Assembly: GCA_944326565.1 (NCBI GenBank) | Contig: CALVEL010000001.1 | Coordinates: forward strand, 1-64,000 | Length of the DNA stretch: 64,000 nt | Reading direction: 5' to 3' | Source: Candidatus Gastranaerophilales bacterium | GTDB lineage: Bacteria > Cyanobacteriota > Vampirovibrionia > Gastranaerophilales > Gastranaerophilaceae | Part shown: piece after piece, positions 8,974 to 18,485 of the stretch | How positions within the stretch are numbered: the first letter of the stretch is position 1 | Layout: each line of letters opens with the position of its first letter | The notes under the pieces: generated by a model | Database searches by the model: none | What the model was told of the DNA's origin: nothing | The model's input: only the letters and a program-made list of their open reading frames with translations | Program-made: the position numbers and the translations under genes

Positions 8974-9573
8974 TCAATTTTTCATTAATTTTCTTTTCAA
9001 ATCTATTGCTGGAAAATATTCAGGAAGAATTTTCAAGCATGAATTAACTGCATTTAGTGCTTTTTCTGAATTACCTTCTGCAAGATATGTATTAGCTAAA
9101 AGTACGTGTAACTCTGGATCTTGGTATAAGTAATTTTTAGCTTGTTCCAAGAAAAATTTTCCGTAAGAATAAAGCTCATTATTCCAAAAGACTCTTCCAA
9201 AATATTTATAAGTCTCAGAATTTACAGAGGAAAAAATATCTGCATATTTTATTATTTCTTCAACAAACTGACCTTTTTGGTAGTTTATCAATATATTCAA
9301 ATCAATTTCAAGAAAGTTTCTGATTTCAAAATATGTAGGGTAGGGTGTTAATTTATTTAATAAAATTCCAGTTAAGATTTTACCCCAATGAGCTCTTGGA
9401 TCTGTATTTATTAATTTTTCAAAGTATTCTTCAGCTTCCGTTAAACAATTATTTAAGAGTTTACAATATGCAACTTCTAAATAGTAATTGTTTTTTTCAA
9501 AAAAACTTTGACATTCGTCATCAAGGGCGAATGTCAACAGTTTATTTTTAAAATAGTTGTAATTATACTGCAT
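8974..9573 (-). CDS. TPR-like protein
   Basis: 199 aa, all helical by sequence, with TPR-like units near the N-terminus (YLEVAYCKLLNNCLTEAEEY) and C-terminus (ELHVLLANTYLAEGNSEKAL). No signal peptide or catalytic motif. The start codon lies 2 bp past the stop of the exported TPR gene 9576-10562, so the two are one operon and probably translationally coupled. Probably an adaptor working with its neighbour; function unknown. Confidence 0.7.
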   Translation of the reverse strand: MQYNYNYFKNKLLTFALDDECQSFFEKNNYYLEVAYCKLLNNCLTEAEEYFEKLINTDPRAHWGKILTGILLNKLTPYPTYFEIRNFLEIDLNILINYQKGQFVEEIIKYADIFSSVNSETYKYFGRVFWNNELYSYGKFFLEQAKNYLYQDPELHVLLANTYLAEGNSEKALNAVNSCLKILPEYFPAIDLKRKLMKN

Positions 9574-9575
9574 AA

Positions 9576-10562
9576 TTAATCATTATCGGATGTATTAAAG
9601 TCAAAGTTATTCATCATAGAGCTCATCATCATTGCTTGAATAACTTGTGGATCTATGTTTTGTGCCCCTTCTTTAGTTCCAGCCTGCATCATATATGGAA
9701 GCATCTGGGACATAGGGTCGTTATTTTGATTAGGATTGTTTCCAAGCATCATACTCATTTCAGTCATTTGCTGGTTTTGATATACATTAGGTGCAGAAGG
9801 CTGAATTGATACTGTCATACCTGCTTTTCGCAAAGTATTTATAGCTGAGACTATATCGTCATTAGATACGTCTCCGTCTGCCATTGCTATTTTATTGTCT
9901 GTTAATAATTCGCTTGAATTTTCTTTATCAAAATCTTTAATTTCTTGGACATCTTCTTTGTCAAGTTCAGGTTTTCTGTTGATATTTTCTTGGATATTTT
10001 CAAGTTTTTTAAGTTTCATCTGTTCTTTTAATTCAGGGGAGAATCCATCACCATAAGGCGCATTTATGAATTCATCCAATGGATCCGGCTCAACATCTTG
10101 CATAAGTCCTGAATCAACGCAAAGAGGACCGCCTGTAAGACAATCTCTTCCTTTAGCTGCAGATGTCACAAAAGCTTCACCTGGATTTAGATTTATTACT
10201 TTTTCATAAAGAGAGATTGCAGCATCTGAGTCCCCTAAATTTGCAAGAGTCATTGCAAGATAATACAAGCCTTTTGCATCTTCTGGATATTTTTTCAAAT
10301 ATGAAAAAAGTTCTTGAGCCGCACCTGTATAATTTCCACTTTTATAACTGTTTACAGCATGGTTTAAATTCGGATTTGGGTATAATTCCGGGTGATATTC
10401 AATAGCACTTGTTGTAACTGGAGGCTCGTCCTCTTCTACTTTTGTGTTCATTGTTGATTGATTTATTACAGTATCAGGCTTAGAATTTGTAGCAGCCAAA
10501 GATGGAGCTGCAATACCTAAAACCATAAGAGCTGATAATAATAGAGCTAATTTGTTATTCAT
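9576..10562 (-). CDS. Exported TPR protein
   Basis: 328 aa from the ATG at 10562, chosen because AAAGGA lies 8 bp upstream and a clean signal peptide follows (MNNKLALLLSALMVLGIAAP, cleavage near SLAA). The upstream ATG in frame (10610) would bury that peptide. TPR units are at ~60-130 (GNYTGAAQELFSYLKKYPED, then LYYLAMTLANLGDSDAAISL). The C-terminal half is low-complexity and rich in Asn, Gln and Met (YQNQQMTEMSMMLGNNPNQN). Likely periplasmic or surface scaffold. It heads the two-gene operon with 8974-9573. Confidence 0.75.
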   Translation of the reverse strand: MNNKLALLLSALMVLGIAAPSLAATNSKPDTVINQSTMNTKVEEDEPPVTTSAIEYHPELYPNPNLNHAVNSYKSGNYTGAAQELFSYLKKYPEDAKGLYYLAMTLANLGDSDAAISLYEKVINLNPGEAFVTSAAKGRDCLTGGPLCVDSGLMQDVEPDPLDEFINAPYGDGFSPELKEQMKLKKLENIQENINRKPELDKEDVQEIKDFDKENSSELLTDNKIAMADGDVSNDDIVSAINTLRKAGMTVSIQPSAPNVYQNQQMTEMSMMLGNNPNQNNDPMSQMLPYMMQAGTKEGAQNIDPQVIQAMMMSSMMNNFDFNTSDND

Positions 10563-10672
10563 CTTTATCATCCTTTTTCTTAATTTTAATGATTTTAAAA
10601 TCAAAAGCAAATATTGATTTATTTTATTATATATCTTTTTCCCAAAATATACACTAATATAAATATATGAAA

Positions 10673-11254
10673 TTAATTGTTATTATTTTTAAACATGTGC
10701 CGTTTTTTATAAAGTACAACAAAGAAAAGTATAATTATAACAGTTACAGCTAAAATGACCCATTCTATATAATGTTTAATTGTTTCACCAAAAAGCATAA
10801 GAATAATACTTACCAAGAAAAATCTAAGACCTCTGCCTAAAAAGCTTGCGAGCATAAATTTCCAAAAATTCATATTTAAAATTCCGCTGGCAATTGTAAA
10901 AATTTTATATGGAATAGGTGTAAAAGCTGAGAAAAAAACAGCTAAAGACCCGTATTGTCCGTATAATTTTTCAACTTGTTCAAATTGTTCATGCTTGTTC
11001 CTAAAAAGGAAATTGAAAACTGGTCGTCCGCCCCAAAAACCTATCAGATAACCTACTGCACCGCCTAGTGCTGAGGCAATTGTACAAATTGTTGCATAAT
11101 ATATTGATTTTTCAGGTTTGGCCAAATCCATTGATATCAATAAAATATCCGGGGGTGGAACGAGAAAAAAGCTTTCTATAAATGAATTAAGAGCTAATCC
11201 CTGTACTCCAAGACTTTGAAATAAATCATTAATTTTTACAAGAATGTCATGCAC
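10673..11254 (-). CDS. DedA/YqaA-type membrane protein
   Basis: 193 aa with about four membrane segments. The central re-entrant-loop signature FTPIPYKIFTIASG (~110-125) and the following F/G-R-G-x-R-F motif are those of the YqaA branch of DedA/VTT proteins, which are implicated in lipid carrier or phospholipid scrambling and in membrane energetics. Cytoplasmic membrane. It stands alone, 59 bp from queH. Confidence 0.8.
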   Translation of the reverse strand: MHDILVKINDLFQSLGVQGLALNSFIESFFLVPPPDILLISMDLAKPEKSIYYATICTIASALGGAVGYLIGFWGGRPVFNFLFRNKHEQFEQVEKLYGQYGSLAVFFSAFTPIPYKIFTIASGILNMNFWKFMLASFLGRGLRFFLVSIILMLFGETIKHYIEWVILAVTVIIILFFVVLYKKRHMFKNNNN

Positions 11255-11313
11255 GTTATTTCTCTCCCTAATTCTTCGGCAAAAATATTATAGCATGAAT
11301 AAATTTTAGTTTA

Positions 11314-11898
11314 TTAATTTCTTATACTGAATTTGCACCCGCAATAATTTTGTCTGTATAGACCAAGAGAATTCGCTATTTTGTTTGTCTTTAAGAAACC
11401 GTCTTTTTTCTTGAAATCAATTGCTAAAAAATTCAAATTTTCTTTTTGGGCAATTTCTGCGCCAATAGATGAAAGTTTTTGAAAATTTTTATGTGGACTT
11501 ATTACAATAGAGGTTGTAAAATTTTCTATTTGAAGTTCTTTTGCTTTTTGTGCAGTCTTTTGTAGTCGAAGAGTAAAGCATTTATCACATCTCAGTCCTT
11601 TTTCCGGCTCATTTTCAAAGCCTCTTACATAATCGAAAAATTCTTCTTGATTGTATGTTTCTTCGATTAATTCTACGTTAAAATGCTTACAAAGTGTTCT
11701 TTCTGCTTCTAATCTTTTTTCATACTCATTATCAGGAAAAATATTTGGATTGTAAAAGTAGACAATTACCTCATATCCCGCATCTTGCAAGAAAGATACG
11801 GGATATGAAGAACATATTGCACAGCAGGCATGGAGAATTATTTGAGGTTTATTTCTCTTTTGCTCCTGCTTCAATGAGTATTTTTTTGAAATCTTCAT
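11314..11898 (-). CDS. queH: Epoxyqueuosine reductase QueH
   Basis: 194 aa as drawn. It reduces epoxyqueuosine to queuosine in the tRNA wobble position without cobalamin. Family signatures: HACCAICSSYP near 23, FYNPNIFPDNEY near 48, LRCDKCFTLRL near 102, TSIVISPHKN near 128 and LYRQNYCGCKFS at the C-terminus. The Cys residues are the iron-sulfur and redox ligands. The ATG at 11898 lies 50 bp inside the VKOR gene and has no clear ribosome site. The true start may be the in-frame TTG at 11874, or a non-ATG codon after AGGAGC at the VKOR stop, which would give the usual short N-terminus. Confidence 0.9.
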   Translation of the reverse strand: MKISKKYSLKQEQKRNKPQIILHACCAICSSYPVSFLQDAGYEVIVYFYNPNIFPDNEYEKRLEAERTLCKHFNVELIEETYNQEEFFDYVRGFENEPEKGLRCDKCFTLRLQKTAQKAKELQIENFTTSIVISPHKNFQKLSSIGAEIAQKENLNFLAIDFKKKDGFLKTNKIANSLGLYRQNYCGCKFSIRN

Positions 11899-13057
11899 AA
11901 GGTCTTAGTCCTACATATAATTTGCCGTTAATTTCGCTTGTTGGCGTTCCGTTAATACCTTTAACAGCTGCAGCTTCAATATCATTTTCAATCTGTTTTC
12001 TGATTTCAAAACTGTTTGCATCTTGCTTTAATCTATCGATATCAAGTCTTAATTTCTTTGCTATTGTAAGAATTTCTTCCTCATTATTAGGTTGTTTTTC
12101 AAAGAATATAGAGTTTATATCCCAAAACTTACCTTGTCTTTCAGCAGCTAGAGCATAACGTGCCATTGTACATGAACCTACGTGGAAAGGTTGTTGTAAA
12201 TATTTGTTGCATTCTGTATCAAGAGGCAAGTTTTTGTGTATTATTTTTACATTTTTCAATTCTTTTGCCAGTTTGTGAATCATTATGTTATATGCACAGC
12301 ATATCGGGCATCTGTAATCTGTGTATGCATATAAAATTACTTGAGCATCTTCTTCACCTAGGGTATTACCTTTTACAGCATATTTATTATGTTTTGATCT
12401 TACAAATTCAGCGTATACACTCTGGTTTTTAAGTTGTGGTGTGAAAATAAAAGATTTAGTTGTATATGTCAAAAATCCAGCAGCTGCAATTGCTACTATT
12501 ATAAAAGCAATTAGATATTTTTTTATTTTTAAAGCATCAAAGAAATCGATTATACTGGTCTTAAAAGATTTTATAAAATGACCGTTTTTATAATCTGTTG
12601 CCACAAGTCCAATAAGTAAATTTAATGCATATGTACATGCACATAATATACATAGTTTATTAATTTCAAAAAGACTTATAAATAAAAGAGTCATGCTGAT
12701 TGCAAAAGAAATAACACCTAATGCGGAAATATAATCCAGCGGATTTTTGAATACTTCTAAAAATTTCAACATTTTAAAATCCTTCAATTTTGGCGCAAAT
12801 AAAAGCATTATGATAAAAGAATACAAAAATAATCCCCAATAAGCAAGAGGTACTCCAAAAAATTGGGATTCCGTTGTTTTTGCAACTCCGTCACAATCAA
12901 TAAAATCGCTTACTGAACAAAAACTTGGCAATGCATATGGATTAAAATTTGCATTGTAATATATTATAGCGAGTTTTATTGTTGTTATAAATCCAATAAG
13001 TGTAAGTATCAAAATTAGAATTTTTTTAACAAACAACGATTTATTTTCATTTTCCAT
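11849..13057 (-). CDS. VKOR-DsbA fusion, disulfide-bond formation
   Basis: 402 aa. Residues ~10-160 are a VKOR membrane domain, with the loop Cys pair C47/C55 (FIDCDGVAKT) and the redox CILC at 136-139. A further membrane segment at ~181-200 leads to a periplasmic DsbA-like thioredoxin domain with CPIC at 250-253 and the cis-Pro loop GTPTSE near 370. It should oxidise cysteines of exported proteins and pass electrons to quinone. VKOR fused to a thioredoxin-like domain is typical of cyanobacterial relatives. It overlaps queH by 50 bp. Confidence 0.9.
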   Translation of the reverse strand: MENENKSLFVKKILILILTLIGFITTIKLAIIYYNANFNPYALPSFCSVSDFIDCDGVAKTTESQFFGVPLAYWGLFLYSFIIMLLFAPKLKDFKMLKFLEVFKNPLDYISALGVISFAISMTLLFISLFEINKLCILCACTYALNLLIGLVATDYKNGHFIKSFKTSIIDFFDALKIKKYLIAFIIVAIAAAGFLTYTTKSFIFTPQLKNQSVYAEFVRSKHNKYAVKGNTLGEEDAQVILYAYTDYRCPICCAYNIMIHKLAKELKNVKIIHKNLPLDTECNKYLQQPFHVGSCTMARYALAAERQGKFWDINSIFFEKQPNNEEEILTIAKKLRLDIDRLKQDANSFEIRKQIENDIEAAAVKGINGTPTSEINGKLYVGLRPYEDFKKILIEAGAKEK

Positions 13058-13258
13058 AACTATGTCTCCTATCCAATAAATTTATTTTACAATTATTTAA
13101 GAAGTAAATCAATAGTCGTAAAAGGGAATTTTTAAAGCTGTAATCTCAAGGCTGTTATACTTTTTTATGTCTTCAAATATCTTAACACCATAGCAAAACG
13201 GTAATGTGTATGGTATTATTTCATTTGGAAAAGCTGTTTTAATAGAGGAACTGAGTTA

Positions 13259-14011
13259 TTGGGAAAAAATGTTTTTGAACTATATCTGAAAAAATTTATG
13301 GAGCTTCCGCTTTGGGTGAAGCAAGTTTTTTACGTTAAATTAAAAGAAGATATAAGCAGATATAACTGTACAAATTTTTTAGAGACATCTTCTGAGGATA
13401 TGTTTTCTTTGTATGTGCCAACTTTGACTTTTAAAGGTCGTACTGAACTTCAAGAACATAAAAACGGTCTTGATACAAATATTTATAATTTTTTGAATTT
13501 ATGTGAGAAAAACTATTCTATAATCGAAATTTCATTCAATATGTTTTTAACTATGGAAGAGACTGCTAAATATTTTATGTTTTGTATGGAGCAGAATTAT
13601 ATCGAGGCGCCTGAATCTGATGAGATTTTTGCTATGGCAGGGTTTATTTCAGGTAAGTTCAAAACAGGAGAGTATTTTACCAAAAATAAATTGTTGACTT
13701 TTGAACAGTTGCAAAGTGCTTTGGAAGAACAGCAAAAACGTGAGGATGCCGGTGAAAAGCACTTAAAATATCTTGAGATTTTAGATAAAATGGGTTTTGT
13801 CAGCGCAGATGACCATAGAGTTATTTTCCAACTACAGGAAGAGGCTAAAAAAAGATTTGTTTTAGATTATAATTTAGTGCCTGATTCAGAAAGAACTTTT
13901 CAAAATCAAGAAGAAAAAAATTCTGCTGAAGTTGAGGCTTTGAAGTTAGAAAATAAAAAATTGAAAGAAAAGTTATTGCAGTTATTGAAATTGGTAAAGA
14001 AAAATGTTTAA
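13259..14011 (+). CDS. Uncharacterised protein with coiled-coil tail
   Basis: 250 aa starting at TTG with AGAGGA 9 bp upstream. The stretch LTFEQLQSALEEQQKR (~145) to LEILDKMGFVSADDHRVI resembles the small N-terminal domain seen in GspE/PilB-type ATPases and related signalling proteins. The last ~30 residues form a Leu/Lys-rich coiled coil. No signal peptide. It overlaps the asparaginase gene by 8 bp, so the two are coupled. Function unknown; a regulatory or pilus-related role is a guess from the domain resemblance. Confidence 0.6.
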   Translation: MGKNVFELYLKKFMELPLWVKQVFYVKLKEDISRYNCTNFLETSSEDMFSLYVPTLTFKGRTELQEHKNGLDTNIYNFLNLCEKNYSIIEISFNMFLTMEETAKYFMFCMEQNYIEAPESDEIFAMAGFISGKFKTGEYFTKNKLLTFEQLQSALEEQQKREDAGEKHLKYLEILDKMGFVSADDHRVIFQLQEEAKKRFVLDYNLVPDSERTFQNQEEKNSAEVEALKLENKKLKEKLLQLLKLVKKNV

Positions 14012-14945
14012 TCCAAGACCTGAAATTTTAGTAAAATATTTAAGAGGAACTCTGGTAGAAGAGGAACATTACGGATTTAGAGTACTTGCTGATAAAAATC
14101 GTGTAATTGATAATACCGGAGAGACAGGGCATTACCCGTTTTATCTAAGGTCTTGTGCGGATCCTTTGCAAGCAGCTCTTATGATAGATTACGGGATGGA
14201 TATAAATTATAGTATGTCCCAAGAAGAGATTGCTATATGTTGTGCTTCTCATACTGGTGAGGATATTCATGTCGAGTTAGAAAAATCACTTCTAAATAAA
14301 ATAGGAATAAGCGAAAAGTTTTTGAAATGTGGAAATGAAAAAAAATTATCTGATGAGCATAGAAATGAAAGTAATAATGCGTATGATAATGTGCTAAAAA
14401 ATCGCTGCGCAGGTAAGCTTATTATGTTATTAGGGTTATGCCGGATGAATGGTTGGGATTTAGAAAATTATAACGATCCGGAGCATCCTTTACAGATAAA
14501 AATTAAGGAAAAAATTACTGATTTGTGTCAATTAAAACATAGATTTCCAATAGCAAAAGATAGCTGTGGTATGCCTGTTATGTCTATGCCTCTCGAAAAT
14601 ATTATCTGTGGATATTTGAACGTTTTTACAAATCCTCGTTATCAAAAAATTCGTGATGCTTTTTTAGATTTTCCTTATTTAATTGGTGGAAAAGATAAAC
14701 TTGATACAAAGATAATTCAAAACTCAAAAAATATAATTGCAAAAGTAGGTACTTCAGGACTTTGTGTTGTTGTTAATCTTGAAAAAGCGGAGTCGTTTGT
14801 TCTAAAAATAAGCGATTGTGATATGAATGCGTGTGAGGCTGTTGTTGTAAGAACGTTAAAAAATTTACATTGGGCAGATATTCCGTTTGATCCTATAATA
14901 CGCACTAATAATGGTGATATTGTTGGAGAAATTGTCGCTATGTAA
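14004..14945 (+). CDS. L-asparaginase II family protein
   Basis: 313 aa, the usual length. Family landmarks in order: an RGTLVEEEHYG N-terminus, YPFYLRSCADPLQAAL near 47, ICCASHTGEDIHVE near 80, NRCAGKLIMLLGLCR near 130, NDPEHPLQ near 153, a CGMPV stretch near 187 and GGKDKLDT near 228. These match the asparaginase II (PF06089) fold, related to beta-lactamases and distinct from classical asparaginases; it would hydrolyse L-asparagine. No signal peptide. Its stop is 1 bp from that of the convergent LysM gene, with no terminator between. Confidence 0.85.
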   Translation: MFNPRPEILVKYLRGTLVEEEHYGFRVLADKNRVIDNTGETGHYPFYLRSCADPLQAALMIDYGMDINYSMSQEEIAICCASHTGEDIHVELEKSLLNKIGISEKFLKCGNEKKLSDEHRNESNNAYDNVLKNRCAGKLIMLLGLCRMNGWDLENYNDPEHPLQIKIKEKITDLCQLKHRFPIAKDSCGMPVMSMPLENIICGYLNVFTNPRYQKIRDAFLDFPYLIGGKDKLDTKIIQNSKNIIAKVGTSGLCVVVNLEKAESFVLKISDCDMNACEAVVVRTLKNLHWADIPFDPIIRTNNGDIVGEIVAM

Positions 14946-14946
14946 T

Positions 14947-17022
14947 TTAGGATCTTATTTTTATGTAGCCTTTGTCAATAAAATCTCCCAGAAATTTTTT
15001 CGCATATGCATTGTAATCCACGCGATTATTAGGGTTTTTGATACTATGATAGCCTTTGTCGTAGATTTCTTGAATTTTGGACATAACTTGTCTTAGTTCT
15101 TTTTTATTCAAATAGCTACCTTTTACAAATGTAGCACTTTCAACAAATCTTCTTTTGGCAAGGCCGGGCAAGACTTGTTTTTTACCGTTTACAGTCCCAT
15201 ATATTTGGTCAAATTGTTGTGCAGCAATGGAATTTTTCTGTTCTTTGATTGCCTTTACAAGTTTTGGACTTGAATTCAGACCGCCTGTGTTAAAAATAAG
15301 TGAATACAGTGCTTCTTTTTGTTTGCTTGTAAGTTTATTAAAGTCATTTTTTAAATGTTTTTGTGCTATTTTTTGGGCAGTTATAATATCTCTTGCAAGC
15401 AGACTGTATATTTCTGTATCAGAAATTTTTCTGCTTCGGTATTTTCTTGTATCTTTATTGGCATTGGTATTATGTCCGATTCCTATTGTCAAAAATCCGC
15501 ATCCATCATCATAAAGTTTATTTTTTTTCTTCTCTAAAGATATAAGATTATCAATAAAATCTTGGCTTACTCCGGTTACTGCTTTTACGGCACTTTGATT
15601 GCCTACAATTTTTATATTTGTGATTTTTTGTTTTGAAAGCGGGATTGTCAAAGATTTACCTTGTAAATTGTTGTATGCAATAATATCTTTTACGTCAATA
15701 CCATATTCTTTGGCTATTGATGTAACTGTATCTTTAGGTTTGACTTTGTGATTTACTAGTCCCATTTTAGGAGATATGGCACCATAATCGTTTTTTTCAG
15801 TTTGGGATGTAATTTTTATTTTTTTAGTAGTTTTACTTTTTACTTTAGGTGTTGTTTTATTTTTTAAATTTGTGGTTTTAAGTTGAACAATTTCATTTTT
15901 GTCTGGTATTTCTAAAATTTGACCAACACCAAGTTTATTTGGATTTTCTATATTATTTTTTGCGGCCAATGCCCATACAGGGATATTATGGCGTTCTGCA
16001 ATTACGGAAAGTGATTCATCTTTTGCAACTTTTATTTTATGTATTTTATTTGATGTAGCCTTTTCTTTTTGTTGTATATTTTGCTGTGTTTTTTCAAGTT
16101 CTTCTACTTCTTCGGCTGAAGGTATTGTCAATATTTGGTCTTTGGCAAGTTTTTGGGGATCTTTAATGTCATTGACAAGCATTAGAGCCCATACTGGAAT
16201 ATTATTATTTTGCGCAATTCTATACAATGTATCCCCTGGTTTTACTGTATAAGTGCTAATTTCTTCTGCTGTGAATTCTTCTATTTCTATTTCAATATCT
16301 CCAAGTCCTAAATCTTCTCCGGCTTTTTTAGGTACATTTATTATGTCACCAGCTTTTAGAGTTTTTAAATTCGGGTTAAGTTCTTTCAGCATTTTTTCGG
16401 TGATATCGTGCTCTTTTGCTATTTTATATAGAGTATCTCCTGATTTTACTTCATATCCCGGAACTTTAAATTCCTGATCTGCTTTGATATTATCAAGATC
16501 AATATCAGGATTCAGTTTTTGTAGCTCTTCTTTGTATAGATTAAATTTTGACATTATGGAAAAAGCACCTTTGCTTTTTTCTATTTTCCATATGCCTCTC
16601 GGAGTTGTTTGCTCTTTTGGATTTTTTATTTTGTTTTCTGATGTTTTATAGGTTTTTGAATTTTCAGGTATGTTTAAAAATGCACCCTCTTGAATAATTC
16701 TGTTTCCGTTTTTGTCAATTTCTAAGTCTGGGTTTGCTTCAATTAATTCTGATACAGTAACTCCATAATTGGTTGCAATACGAAATAAAGTTTCTCCTTT
16801 AGCAATTAGATGTTTTTTATTATTAATATTATTTTTTATACTATCAGTTGTTGAGTTTTTTTCTTGTGGAAGTTTATTATTTGTAGAATTTTTATCAGAA
16901 ATATCGGCACTTGTTTTTTTATTAGTGTCTTTTGTTTTAGGATTATCTTTTTTCTCTGATTTAAACAAATCAAGTAGTAGTCCAGGAATCCATACAGGTC
17001 CTAAAGGATTAATTTTAGACAT
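14947..17022 (-). CDS. LysM-repeat lysozyme (GH24)
   Basis: 691 aa. About five LysM peptidoglycan-binding domains lie at ~72-125, ~190-240, ~255-305, ~328-380 and ~425-465, plus one degenerate unit near 150-190. The C-terminal ~200 residues are a T4-lysozyme-like GH24 domain: E497, D506 and T512 (LYDDGCGFLTIGIGHN) match the spacing of T4 E11, D20 and T26, so it should be active muramidase. It has no signal peptide and starts MSKINPLGPVWIPGLLLDLF, so export, if any, is unconventional. Residues ~20-70 are a Lys/Asn-rich linker. It could remodel cell wall or act as a released lysin. Confidence 0.85.
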   Translation of the reverse strand: MSKINPLGPVWIPGLLLDLFKSEKKDNPKTKDTNKKTSADISDKNSTNNKLPQEKNSTTDSIKNNINNKKHLIAKGETLFRIATNYGVTVSELIEANPDLEIDKNGNRIIQEGAFLNIPENSKTYKTSENKIKNPKEQTTPRGIWKIEKSKGAFSIMSKFNLYKEELQKLNPDIDLDNIKADQEFKVPGYEVKSGDTLYKIAKEHDITEKMLKELNPNLKTLKAGDIINVPKKAGEDLGLGDIEIEIEEFTAEEISTYTVKPGDTLYRIAQNNNIPVWALMLVNDIKDPQKLAKDQILTIPSAEEVEELEKTQQNIQQKEKATSNKIHKIKVAKDESLSVIAERHNIPVWALAAKNNIENPNKLGVGQILEIPDKNEIVQLKTTNLKNKTTPKVKSKTTKKIKITSQTEKNDYGAISPKMGLVNHKVKPKDTVTSIAKEYGIDVKDIIAYNNLQGKSLTIPLSKQKITNIKIVGNQSAVKAVTGVSQDFIDNLISLEKKKNKLYDDGCGFLTIGIGHNTNANKDTRKYRSRKISDTEIYSLLARDIITAQKIAQKHLKNDFNKLTSKQKEALYSLIFNTGGLNSSPKLVKAIKEQKNSIAAQQFDQIYGTVNGKKQVLPGLAKRRFVESATFVKGSYLNKKELRQVMSKIQEIYDKGYHSIKNPNNRVDYNAYAKKFLGDFIDKGYIKIRS

Positions 17023-17053
17023 ATTCTAACCTTTTAAATTCTACATATAAAAA

Positions 17054-17094
17054 ATATCGGTATATTTTAAAAAAACTTTAAAATATACCGATAT
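17054..17094 (-). terminator. Terminator after upp
   Basis: Perfect 18-bp stem (17054-17071 with 17077-17094, core ATCGGTATATTTTAAA), loop AAAAC, followed on the minus strand by TTTTT. Confidence 0.85.
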
Positions 17095-17116
17095 ATGTAA
17101 AGATTAATTACGATTA

Positions 17117-17767
17117 TTAAGTATTAAAAATTCTATCACCCGCATCACCCATACCTGGCACAATGTAACCTTTTTCATTTAAGGTTTCATCTACTGCAGC
17201 AGTGATTATTTCAATATCAGGATAGTGTTTTTGAATGTTTTTTATTCCCTGGGGGGCGGCAATAATACAGATACATTTGATATTTTTTATAGGAATTCCT
17301 TTATTTGCGTACAATTTAATTGCTTCCAAAAGAGAATTGCCTGTCGCAAGCATCGGGTCAGTTATGTAAATATAGAATTTTTCAGGATTTGGTGCTTCCA
17401 TTGGAACTTTATTGTAATACCATACCGGTTTTAAAGTTTTTTCATCCCTATACATCCCAATATGTCTTATGCAGGCTTGAGGAAGAATATCAATTGCTTC
17501 ATCCGTAAAAATTAGTCCCGCTCTCAAAATTGGTGAAATAATTATATTTATGTCAGGGTCTATGGTTTTTGCTTTAAAAGTTGTAATTGGTGTTGTGATT
17601 TCTTGCTCTACAAGAGGAAGGTTTTGTGAAGCTTCATATAAAAGACATCTTGTGATTTTTCTTGTAGCTATACGAACCCCCTGACTGTCTGTTCTTTTAT
17701 CACGCATTGTACATAAATTTAAAAGGACAACAGGATTTGATATTACACGTACGTTTTCTAAATTCAT
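17117..17767 (-). CDS. upp: Uracil phosphoribosyltransferase
   Basis: 216 aa from the ATG at 17767. AAGGAG lies 8 bp upstream and the ATG overlaps the MlaD stop as ATGA; the in-frame GTG at 17776 is less likely. It converts uracil and PRPP to UMP in pyrimidine salvage. The PRPP loop ITDPMLATGNS is near 135 and the uracil-binding end GMGDAGDRIFNT closes the protein. Cytoplasmic. It is co-transcribed with an MCE protein, an unrelated function, so the pairing may only reflect position. Confidence 0.95.
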   Translation of the reverse strand: MNLENVRVISNPVVLLNLCTMRDKRTDSQGVRIATRKITRCLLYEASQNLPLVEQEITTPITTFKAKTIDPDINIIISPILRAGLIFTDEAIDILPQACIRHIGMYRDEKTLKPVWYYNKVPMEAPNPEKFYIYITDPMLATGNSLLEAIKLYANKGIPIKNIKCICIIAAPQGIKNIQKHYPDIEIITAAVDETLNEKGYIVPGMGDAGDRIFNT

Positions 17768-18390
17768 CTTTTCCACTCCTTCATGCGATTTTTGAAATCT
17801 TTATTATTTTTTTCCATTTTATCAAGAATACTGTCGACTTTATCAATCTCATTTGTAATAATTGCAGGATTTATAAATTTTATTTTAGCAGTATTATTAT
17901 CAAATTGATTTAAAAAGTAGGCACTTCTTGTACCTATAGCACCGAGTTTATCAAACATATCATTAAGCAATGATATTGAGGCATTAAGTCTTTTAGGCTG
18001 GTTTACTACTATAAATTGTTTAGAAGCAATAGTCTCTTGAGTAGGTTGAGTGATTTCAAGAGACTTAGAACCGCCAAGTCCGTTAAATTCAACTGTTGCA
18101 ATTGAGCCTTGCGGAATAGTTACGTCTTTTTCTGTAATTACAAATTTGACATATACGGTGTTGTTGACAATGTCTATTTTATTAACATATCCGACCTGCA
18201 CTCCCATAAATTTAACAGGTGAGCCCACAATCATTCCGTCTACATCAGGCATGAAAATCTGATATGTTTTTAGTGTTTTTGTCTTTTTATAATGATAAAC
18301 TTTAATTCCGCCAACAATAAAACACAATATCAGGAGCCATATAAAAAACTCTATCCAAGCATAAAAATGCAGTTTGAAATCCTTTACCAT
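17764..18390 (-). CDS. MlaD-like MCE-domain protein
   Basis: 208 aa from ATG 18390, chosen because TATAAT ends 7 bp before it and no ribosome site is present (leaderless). The longer ATG at 18414 has neither. One membrane helix is at ~10-33, followed by an MCE domain (YQIFMPDVDGMIVGSPVKF to GLGGSKSLEI). The last ~80 residues are helical. MCE proteins of this type form hexameric rings that carry lipids between inner and outer membranes. No MlaE or MlaF gene is adjacent. Confidence 0.8.
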   Translation of the reverse strand: MVKDFKLHFYAWIEFFIWLLILCFIVGGIKVYHYKKTKTLKTYQIFMPDVDGMIVGSPVKFMGVQVGYVNKIDIVNNTVYVKFVITEKDVTIPQGSIATVEFNGLGGSKSLEITQPTQETIASKQFIVVNQPKRLNASISLLNDMFDKLGAIGTRSAYFLNQFDNNTAKIKFINPAIITNEIDKVDSILDKMEKNNKDFKNRMKEWKR

Positions 18391-18397
18391 ATCTTTA

Positions 18398-18403
18398 ATT
18401 ATA
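18398..18403 (-). promoter_or_regulatory. -10 box of a leaderless start
   Basis: TATAAT on the minus strand ends 7 bp before ATG 18390. With no ribosome site between, transcription would begin at or very near the start codon. Confidence 0.5.
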
Positions 18404-18485
18404 CATAAACACATGATTTTTGCTACTTGCCAAAAAATTTTTTGTATTATAGTATTAATATTATTAAAATTTGTGAGGTTTACAT

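Noticed and set aside
15155-15514. Plus-strand ORF of 119 codons
   Set aside because: Antisense shadow of the GH24 domain, whose catalytic residues are conserved on the other strand.
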